Notes under the pieces: generated by a model
Databases searched by the model: none
What the model was told of the DNA's origin: nothing
The model's input: the letters and a program-made list of their open reading frames with translations, nothing else
Shown here: positions 1-4,301 of the stretch, one piece after another
How the letters are laid out: each line of letters begins with the position of its first letter
Position numbering within the stretch: position 1 is the stretch's first letter
DNA from: an uncultured Flavobacteriales bacterium
GTDB lineage: Bacteria > Bacteroidota > Bacteroidia > Flavobacteriales > Crocinitomicaceae
Reading direction: 5' to 3'
DNA length: 5,667 bases
Assembly: GCA_946479125.1 (NCBI GenBank)
Contig: CAMLET010000241.1
Location: 1 to 5,667 of the forward strand
Program-made: the position numbers and the translations under genes

Positions 1-1072
1 CTCCAATGGAACCAATTTTTCCAAACTGGGCATAATGTAAACGTCGAACCGAACTCCAAACACCATCGTAGTAACTCAGTTCACCCGGCTTTTGAGACGA
101 AATTTCTTTTCCGCTAACATCATACAAAACTTTTCCTTCGCCAAGAAAACGCGAACTGATATGCTCTTCGCCCCAAAACTCAATTTGCATAGATGAACTT
201 CCATAATTGGTAATGTGAAAACCGTGAACTTCAAAATTCTTCCATCTCGTCTCCGCTTTCTGAGCCAGTTCGTTGTAATTAACCGTTACTGTCGACTTCT
301 TTTCCAAATCACAAGCTTGACCTTGCTCCATTACGTCGGAATACATTTTTTCGTTATCGCCATTGTAAACCCAGTAACCGTTTGAAATGGCGACCAAAAT
401 TCCCAAACCGAACATTGCACCGGTAAGCGCATATATGAATTGAAACGGTAAGCCAATGAATCCAAGAGCAGTGTGTGCATCTGTCCAAATGGTTTTCATT
501 TTCTGTTTTGGTCGGAAAACAAAGAAACTGCTGAACATCTTCTTCCAATGAACAATAACCCCTGTAATTATGGCAAAGAAGAAAAAGAAAGCTACAAAAC
601 CTGAAATATAATATCCTATTCTATCAAGTTGATAATAGAAATGAAGCCAATAAAGCAATTCTCCGAAACTGTAATTCTCTGTTTCAGATTCTAAAGCTCC
701 GGTTTTTGAATTCTGCAATAATCGATAATCCTTGTTTTTCTTCTTATCAAAAGTGGTATCTGCTGTTTCAGAAACATAAAATGAATAATTCCCGGAATTC
801 AGTTCCAATCTTCCATAAACTTCGCGTCCGTAGGCATTTGGAACTTGTTTTTCCACCCCGAGAATCATTTCGTTGTAGTCAATCATTGTTTGCGGTTCCG
901 AATGCTCGTTTACAATTTCTGCTTTCTTTCCGCTGTTTTCCCATTCCCCAATCTCTTCTCTAAATAAAGTGAATGCTCCAGCAAAGAAAATAACGAAAAG
1001 TCCAACAGTGATAGTAATTCCACTAACCGTGTGAAGATGAAAAAATATATTGTAGTTTCTTTTGTTGCTCAT
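1..1072 (-). CDS. PepSY-associated transmembrane protein, probable siderophore-iron reductase component (C-terminus outside window)
   Basis: An open frame of 357 codons runs from the ATG at 1072 off the left edge without a stop; family members are usually around 400-550 residues. The start begins MSNKRNYNIFFHLHTVSG, then a first membrane helix at about residues 17-37 ending in the typical LFREEI turn. An extracytoplasmic domain follows (about 42-155). The second helix ends in a VHWKK motif (about 157-176). A third helix region starts at WTDAHTALGF (about 196-230) and is followed by a second extracytoplasmic domain ending in RRLHYAQFG, the family signature before the last helix. The conserved histidines (12, 14, about 174, 199 and the LHYAQFG His) fit heme or metal binding. 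Related proteins such as Pseudomonas FpvG act in the inner membrane in reductive iron release from siderophores; that role here is inferred from family and neighbours. Its ATG overlaps the upstream gene's stop (TAATG). Confidence 0.88.
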   Translation of the reverse strand, partial: MSNKRNYNIFFHLHTVSGITITVGLFVIFFAGAFTLFREEIGEWENSGKKAEIVNEHSEPQTMIDYNEMILGVEKQVPNAYGREVYGRLELNSGNYSFYVSETADTTFDKKKNKDYRLLQNSKTGALESETENYSFGELLYWLHFYYQLDRIGYYISGFVAFFFFFAIITGVIVHWKKMFSSFFVFRPKQKMKTIWTDAHTALGFIGLPFQFIYALTGAMFGLGILVAISNGYWVYNGDNEKMYSDVMEQGQACDLEKKSTVTVNYNELAQKAETRWKNFEVHGFHITNYGSSSMQIEFWGEEHISSRFLGEGKVLYDVSGKEISSQKPGELSYYDGVWSSVRRLHYAQFGKIGSIG

Positions 1073-1377
1073 TACTTTAGAACAATTGGATAAAGGGATT
1101 TACCGATCAAGGTCAATACTAACAGCAGAAAAAAGAGAACTCCGTAAAGTGCCAATCCTTTCCAGGCCTTTTGAAATAAATAAGGAATGAACATCAACAC
1201 CAGCCACACAGGGAAGAATCCAAAAACGGAGGTCACTACAGCGGTTCTATGATTCGGAATCCAATAACTCAGGCAGGCAAAAAAAGCAGAAGTGATCAAT
1301 AATCCACCAATGAAAGCCGTCAGAAACTTTACAGTCTGCTGCCAACCAGAAGAAAGGTACTTTTTATTTGCGGGCAT
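1072..1377 (-). CDS. DUF3649-like small inner-membrane protein of an iron-uptake operon
   Basis: This 101-residue protein has three predicted membrane helices, at about residues 16-38, 46-68 and 72-92. The middle part, TAVVTSVFGFFPVWLVLMF followed by QKAWKGL, resembles the pattern of DUF3649 proteins: a basic residue, a small-residue-rich helix, then AW before the last helix. DUF3649 proteins are typically encoded beside PepSY-TM proteins and TonB-dependent siderophore receptors. The biochemical role is not established; it is probably a partner of the PepSY protein in the membrane. The first 14 nt overlap the end of the upstream gene, and the stop codon overlaps the PepSY start by one base, which points to coupled translation. 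Family assignment is from remembered pattern and context, without a profile search. Confidence 0.8.
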   Translation of the reverse strand: MPANKKYLSSGWQQTVKFLTAFIGGLLITSAFFACLSYWIPNHRTAVVTSVFGFFPVWLVLMFIPYLFQKAWKGLALYGVLFFLLLVLTLIGKSLYPIVLK

Positions 1378-1660
1378 GAACTTTGGATTTTTCCGCTGTC
1401 ATCAACGGACGAATTAGTACCAACACAGAAGCAATGGAGAAAAATGCAATCATTCCGTAGCAGAAACCACCTATAAGTCCTGCTTTTAAGTAAAATACAA
1501 CTGCTGAAGAGGTAAAAAGAACAATTGAAATTATAGAAAGCGTTTTTCTACCCACTTTTCCTTTCTTCTCCCAGGAAAAATGTTCATGCGTTGTTTTGTC
1601 CGAACGTAAGTACAGTACGTAAGTCGCAACAATCATCAGTAAAAATGCCAAAATGTACAT
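1364..1660 (-). CDS. DUF3325-like small inner-membrane protein, first gene of the PepSY operon
   Basis: This 98-residue protein has a helix at about residues 2-18, a short polar stretch with a basic-His-x-His-Phe segment (RSDKTTHEHF, 19-28), and two more helices at about 41-58 and 62-84, ending in IRPL and a basic tail. This layout matches DUF3325 proteins: a leading helix, a short His-containing loop, two helices and an arginine-rich end. They occur with DUF3649 and PepSY-TM genes in siderophore loci. I infer it is a membrane accessory of the iron-reduction complex; its reaction is unknown. It is the promoter-proximal gene. The ATG at 1660 is the first plausible start, and the upstream side has no Shine-Dalgarno, as is usual in Bacteroidota. 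Confidence 0.78.
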   Translation of the reverse strand: MYILAFLLMIVATYVLYLRSDKTTHEHFSWEKKGKVGRKTLSIISIVLFTSSAVVFYLKAGLIGGFCYGMIAFFSIASVLVLIRPLMTAEKSKVHARK

Positions 1661-1696
1661 TATTCAAAATTTCGTCATGCCTTTATTGGAATGCGG

Positions 1697-1720
1697 GCCT
1701 GCCTGACGGCATAGGCAGGC
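1697..1720. repeat. Palindromic element, 8-bp perfect stem GCCTGCCT / AGGCAGGC
   Basis: GCCTGCCT (1697-1704) and AGGCAGGC (1713-1720) are exact reverse complements around the 8-base loop GACGGCAT. The stem can be extended by TGC (1692-1694) pairing with GCA (1721-1723) if two G's bulge out. The element is far more GC-rich than its surroundings. CCTGCC/GGCAGG palindromes of this kind are, to my recollection, dispersed in many Bacteroidota genomes; copy number here cannot be seen. No T-run follows on either strand, so it is not a classical terminator. Confidence 0.7.
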
Positions 1721-1721
1721 G

Positions 1722-1753
1722 CAAAACTATTATTAAGAATCAATCTAAACAAT
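1722..1753 (-). promoter_or_regulatory. Candidate sigma-A-type promoter of the DUF3325-DUF3649-PepSY operon
   Basis: On the minus strand TAGTTTTG (1729 to 1722) fits the Bacteroidota -7 consensus TAnnTTTG exactly. ATTG (1753 to 1750) lies 20 bases upstream and matches three of four bases of the -33 TTTG box. Transcription would start near 1715, inside the neighbouring palindrome, giving a leader of about 55 nt before the ATG at 1660. No convincing Fur-like operator is visible nearby. Confidence 0.5.
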
Positions 1754-1821
1754 ACCGCAAAGTAGGTATGAACTGAAAAAATGCGGATTTTTAGGAATAT
1801 ACTTCGATAAACTCAATACAA

Positions 1822-2130
1822 GTGGAACAAGAACTTTTTAACGAAATTGGCTCGAATATAAACGGAGCAGTGAAGGGGAATCTGTTTGGAAAAGAATGTT
1901 TCAAGATTGGCGGAAAACCTTTTGTATGTTTCTTTCAGCAATGCATGGTTTTTAAACTTCAGGGAGAATTACACGATGAAGCAATGAGTTTTGATGGCAG
2001 TATTTTGTTTGATCCATCCGGAAAAGGAAGACCAATGAAAGAGTGGATTCAAGTTCCGTATCAATACAAAGAACATTGGTCAAAATTCGCTCAGGAAGCA
2101 CATGACTACGTGGGTAGTTTGAACAAATAA
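1822..2130 (+). CDS. TfoX N-terminal-domain-like protein
   Basis: This 102-residue soluble protein has the sequence signature of the TfoX/Sxy N-terminal domain family: LFGKECFKIGGKPFVCF (21-37), a hydrophobic strand MVFKL (42-46), LFDPSGKGRPMKEWIQVP (62-79) with the G-x-P-M-x-x-W-x-x-V-P core, then a C-terminal helix AQEAHDYV (90-97). It is a single-domain form without the C-terminal TfoX domain, like many short proteins of unknown role outside the competence regulators of Haemophilus and Vibrio. A role in competence should therefore not be assumed. The start is GTG at 1822: the frame has a TAG stop at 1792-1794 and no ATG between. No Shine-Dalgarno or good promoter match was found. The gene is transcribed away from the iron operon and ends at the edge of a repeat block. 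Confidence 0.82.
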   Translation: MEQELFNEIGSNINGAVKGNLFGKECFKIGGKPFVCFFQQCMVFKLQGELHDEAMSFDGSILFDPSGKGRPMKEWIQVPYQYKEHWSKFAQEAHDYVGSLNK

Positions 2131-2193
2131 CCTTCCGCCGCGGCGGACTCGGTTACCTTCCCTAAGCTGCGGAGGATTTGTAATCCTGCGCAC
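2130..2193. repeat. Composite GC-rich repeat block (two palindromes, REP-like)
   Basis: Just after the stop of the TfoX-like gene lies a perfect 14-bp palindrome, TCCGCCGCGGCGGA (2134-2147). It is bracketed by a 7-bp direct repeat ACCTTCC (2130-2136 and 2155-2161). A second hairpin follows: AGGATT (2173-2178) pairs with AATCCT (2182-2187) around TGT, with an imperfect outer arm GC/GC (2169-2170 and 2188-2189). Hairpins of the AGGATTTGTAATCCT type are, as I recall, common dispersed elements in Bacteroidota and may be mobilised by REP-associated tyrosine transposases; none is encoded here. No T-run follows, but the block could still form RNA structure at the 3' end of the upstream transcript. 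Confidence 0.6.
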
Positions 2194-2256
2194 TTATTTA
2201 AAATTTACCGTATCCTGAAATACAAAATTCCGTTATTTTAGTAGAAACAACATTGC

Positions 2257-2616
2257 ATGAAATACTTACTACTGATTCTAGCTCCTGTGATGCTCATCTC
2301 TTGCGGAGATATGATGAAAGCAAAAACAACCATCAAGTTTGAAAACAATGCTCCTTATGAATTCCAGTTGCTTCAACGACAAACAAAAGATATTCCCAGC
2401 GAAAATGGAAAGGTAGATATTGGAATTGGTGATATCACCGGTGGACAAGCCTGGTTAACGATCAATAAGGATTCAGTTTCGGTATTTGAACAATCTATTC
2501 ATCAAGGCGATACGCTGAACTTCAAAATAGATGAATCACCTTATAAGATCACTTGTATTGAATTGATCAACAATCTGATTGGTGACGATTTGGGTACTTT
2601 CAAAATATTGCCCTAG
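2257..2616 (+). CDS. Small lipoprotein of unknown function
   Basis: This 119-residue protein begins MKYLLLILAPVMLISCGD, a lipoprotein signal peptide with lipobox L-I-S-C and the modified cysteine at residue 16. The mature part of about 103 residues has alternating hydrophobic and polar residues (TIKFEN, GKVDIGIGD, AWLTINKDSVSVFEQSI, TLNFKID), which suggests a beta-sandwich. It ends in ITCIELINNLIGDDLGTFKILP, a tail style seen in small Bacteroidota lipoproteins. I do not recognise a named family. It is expected to be anchored in the inner or outer membrane. A weak -7-like TATTTTAG (2234-2241, one mismatch, no -33 box) lies just upstream of the ATG, which is preceded by an A-rich stretch. The TAG stop overlaps the stop of the convergent lpxR-like gene. 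Confidence 0.82.
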   Translation: MKYLLLILAPVMLISCGDMMKAKTTIKFENNAPYEFQLLQRQTKDIPSENGKVDIGIGDITGGQAWLTINKDSVSVFEQSIHQGDTLNFKIDESPYKITCIELINNLIGDDLGTFKILP

Positions 2617-3506
2617 TAAGTGTAAATCAATCTCACTCCTCCCCAAGCGTGAAAAGGAGAAAGCTGATAAGCGAATGTTTTACTTTGAAGCGAATAATTG
2701 AATAGCAATCCGAACCTACGAATTCTGAAAAGCAGAGAAAGTTCACTTTTGAAAACAAAATGCTTAACTTCATTTGAACGCAATACATATTCGTTTTTTG
2801 AACTTACTAGCGAACCTTGCAGTGTTCCATCGTAGCCAATTGCACAAAATGAATTCTCGAAGAACAAGTTGATCTTACCCGTTTCACGATTTCCAAACAC
2901 CAATGAAAATGAAGGCGTTACATTTGTTTGAAGCGTCCCTAATCGGGCAGAAATACCACCAATGAATTGAAAAAGGCTATCAACTTGAATCAACGGTTTT
3001 TCCACTTTTCCATAAACGTCTGCAATCAAGCCATTATTGATCTGGTGCTGCCAACCAAGCGGAAGAAAGTTATTCGTTGCTTTATGAATTCCCGTTTGCA
3101 TTTGTTGTCCACCCGCAATTGGACCAATCACTCCTATTTCACCTCCAAATAAGTAAGAGAATCCTTCTGCCGGAAGAATACCTTGTTCGTATTTGAATGC
3201 TAAAGTTGCGGCATACGGACGATCATTTACCAATAAAGAATCAGACTTAATGGTTGAAGGAGTGAATACTTCCTGAGAAAATTCAAAACGTTTCAACTCT
3301 TTAGATTGAGGTTCTGTACTTATGAAATGAGAAAATCCCAGATCAATTCCCTGCGTATAATACCTATCCGTTCTGGCAAATAGATCATTCTCGTAATGGA
3401 AATAAGAATTGGAACGAAGAACAGGACCAGACAATAAGTTTTGACCAAAAGCAAAAGTTCCAACGCTCATCCATCCAACAATCAAATACGCAATAAACTT
3501 TATCAT
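2613..3506 (-). CDS. lpxR: LpxR-family outer-membrane lipid A deacylase (DUF2219)
   Basis: This 297-residue protein has a signal peptide (residues 1-21, likely cleaved after AFG before Q22) and a beta-barrel ending in aromatic IYTY. Family landmarks appear in order: END (39-41), TDRYYTQG (46-53), DRPYA (95-99), GP-x-x-GGQ-x-x-Q-x-x-IHK (128-142) and GWQHQINNG (151-159). In Salmonella LpxR, a calcium-dependent enzyme that removes the 3'-acyloxyacyl chain of lipid A, the equivalent Asn-Asp pair and the His of the IHK motif belong to the active site; here these would be N40, D41 and H141. The catalytic set therefore appears intact, although activity on this organism's own lipid A is inferred. 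Length matches the family. It lies 43 bp downstream of a membrane-protein gene on the same strand and has no clear promoter of its own. Its TAG stop is shared in CTAG with the opposing lipoprotein gene. Confidence 0.9.
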   Translation of the reverse strand: MIKFIAYLIVGWMSVGTFAFGQNLLSGPVLRSNSYFHYENDLFARTDRYYTQGIDLGFSHFISTEPQSKELKRFEFSQEVFTPSTIKSDSLLVNDRPYAATLAFKYEQGILPAEGFSYLFGGEIGVIGPIAGGQQMQTGIHKATNNFLPLGWQHQINNGLIADVYGKVEKPLIQVDSLFQFIGGISARLGTLQTNVTPSFSLVFGNRETGKINLFFENSFCAIGYDGTLQGSLVSSKNEYVLRSNEVKHFVFKSELSLLFRIRRFGLLFNYSLQSKTFAYQLSPFHAWGGVRLIYTY

Positions 3507-3544
3507 GTTGGACTTACGTCAGCAATTAAATTTGAGATTTTCAG

Positions 3545-3568
3545 TTTCCTTAATTCGCCTTAAGGAAA
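3545..3568. other. 9-bp perfect inverted repeat spanning a stop codon, possible attenuator or processing hairpin
   Basis: TTTCCTTAA (3545-3553) and TTAAGGAAA (3560-3568) are exact reverse complements around the loop TTCGCC. The hairpin covers the last codons and TAA stop of the 3550-4074 gene and lies between it and the lpxR-like gene. No U-run follows on the minus strand, so it is not a standard intrinsic terminator. It could modulate read-through or RNA stability. Confidence 0.5.
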
Positions 3569-4074
3569 AGCACTTGTTTTCCATCAACAAGATCATAACC
3601 AACAAGCAATTCAGGTTTCAATTCATCCAATAAATTAACCGTAACAACTTCTGTCTTCTGTCCCATTGCTTCAGCGTATACCGTATTTTCACCTAACGGA
3701 AGTCCAATCTGCATTGGTTTCCCAATCATTATAGCTCCATGTTTTTTATCATTGATATAAATGTTAATCCCGTACATTCCATTGTAAAGCGTTTTGTGTC
3801 GTTTTATGATCAATGAACTTTGATCCAAAAGTCCTTGTTTTTGTTCTGCTCTACGCACAACAACTTTACTGATTAAGAACAGGATCACTGCAACCGGAAC
3901 CAAAACCATTACCAGGATTAAACCAACCGCTGGAAGCACTTCGTATTTCCCATCTCTACCCGCAAGGAAATTCGCAACTTCAGGTCCAGGACTAAATGGA
4001 ACAAAAACAGCCGAAAAAGCAAAAACAACACTTGCAAAGAGATATATAATAAAGAAAATGCGAAGAGCTTTCAT
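3550..4074 (-). CDS. Two-helix membrane protein of unknown function
   Basis: I do not recognise this 174-residue protein. It has an N-terminal hydrophobic segment (about residues 4-25), a short polar loop containing PFSPGPEVANFLAGRDG, and a second helix (about 46-69) followed by a basic stop KVVVRRAEQK. A C-terminal domain of about 90 residues follows. That domain has a strand-turn pattern (INIYINDKKHGAIMIGKP, IGLPLGENTVYAEAMGQ) reminiscent of PEGA-like or similar small beta-sandwich domains; this is a resemblance only. By the positive-inside rule the C-terminal domain is probably cytoplasmic. I chose the ATG at 4074 rather than the in-frame ATG at 4101, because MKALRIFF starts the helix cleanly and a -7 box at 4112-4119 would put transcription start almost on the upstream ATG. 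It may be cotranscribed with the lpxR-like gene. Confidence 0.75.
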   Translation of the reverse strand: MKALRIFFIIYLFASVVFAFSAVFVPFSPGPEVANFLAGRDGKYEVLPAVGLILVMVLVPVAVILFLISKVVVRRAEQKQGLLDQSSLIIKRHKTLYNGMYGINIYINDKKHGAIMIGKPMQIGLPLGENTVYAEAMGQKTEVVTVNLLDELKPELLVGYDLVDGKQVLFLKAN

Positions 4075-4111
4075 AAATTCAATTTTCCGGCAATAATACA
4101 AAAAGCTGTTT

Positions 4112-4119
4112 CAAAATTA
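4112..4119 (-). promoter_or_regulatory. Candidate -7 box for the 3550-4074 gene
   Basis: TAATTTTG on the minus strand (4119 to 4112) fits TAnnTTTG exactly. The sequence 19 bases upstream is AATG, a poor -33 box, so this is a half-match only. A start near 4104 would give a leader of about 30 nt to the ATG at 4074. Confidence 0.4.
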
Positions 4120-4168
4120 AATAAACCTTAAAAACAGTCATTCCACGAACAAATTTACATTCTAACTG

Positions 4169-4199
4169 TTTGGAAACCGAGAAAATAGACCTATCTTTG
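4169..4199 (+). promoter_or_regulatory. rpsA promoter, perfect Bacteroidota consensus TTTG-N19-TAnnTTTG
   Basis: TTTG (4169-4172) is followed by exactly 19 bases and then TATCTTTG (4192-4199). Both boxes and the spacing match the primary sigma factor consensus of Bacteroidota. Transcription should begin around 4205-4207, about 95 nt before the rpsA ATG. A full-strength promoter fits a highly expressed ribosomal protein gene. Confidence 0.88.
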
Positions 4200-4217
4200 C
4201 AACCTCATTTTGAGAAA

Positions 4218-4252
4218 AACTGCGATTTCCGCTTTAGCAGTTCAGTTTAAAC
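4218..4252 (+). other. rpsA leader region with competing inverted repeats
   Basis: In the untranslated leader AACTGC (4218-4223) can pair with GCAGTT (4237-4242). The overlapping AAACTG (4217-4222) can instead pair with CAGTTT (4243-4248). A self-complementary GTTTAAAC lies at 4245-4252. The pairings exclude each other, which would suit a regulated leader, but the stems are only 6 bp and might be chance. Ribosomal protein S1 is known to control its own synthesis in E. coli; whether that happens here is unknown. Confidence 0.3.
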
Positions 4253-4301
4253 AGCTTTCAATTTGCGCGGAACAAGTTGAAATACAAGTATTAAAAGCCA
4301 A

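Noticed and set aside
354..963. Open frames at 354-548 (minus) and 706-963 (plus)
   Set aside because: Both lie inside the PepSY gene in other frames; their sequences lack domain features and the PepSY frame is strongly supported.
1697..1720. Intrinsic terminator at the palindrome
   Set aside because: No U-run follows on either strand and the element lies between divergent genes, where no transcript is expected to end.
1591..1776. Plus-strand open frame of 61 codons
   Set aside because: It overlaps the DUF3325-like gene start and runs through the palindrome and predicted promoter, which is unlikely for a real gene.
1661..1821. Fur-type iron operator in front of the iron operon
   Set aside because: The A/T-rich sequence around 1730-1750 has only scattered similarity to a Fur box, so I could not support it.
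2967..3152. Plus-strand open frame inside the lpxR-like gene
   Set aside because: It is antisense to the conserved LpxR motifs and has no recognisable protein features.
4075..4101. Upstream ATG at 4101 as start of the membrane-protein gene
   Set aside because: It would add nine residues, MYYCRKIEF, before a cleaner start and would lie almost at the predicted transcription start, so 4074 is preferred, though 4101 is not excluded.
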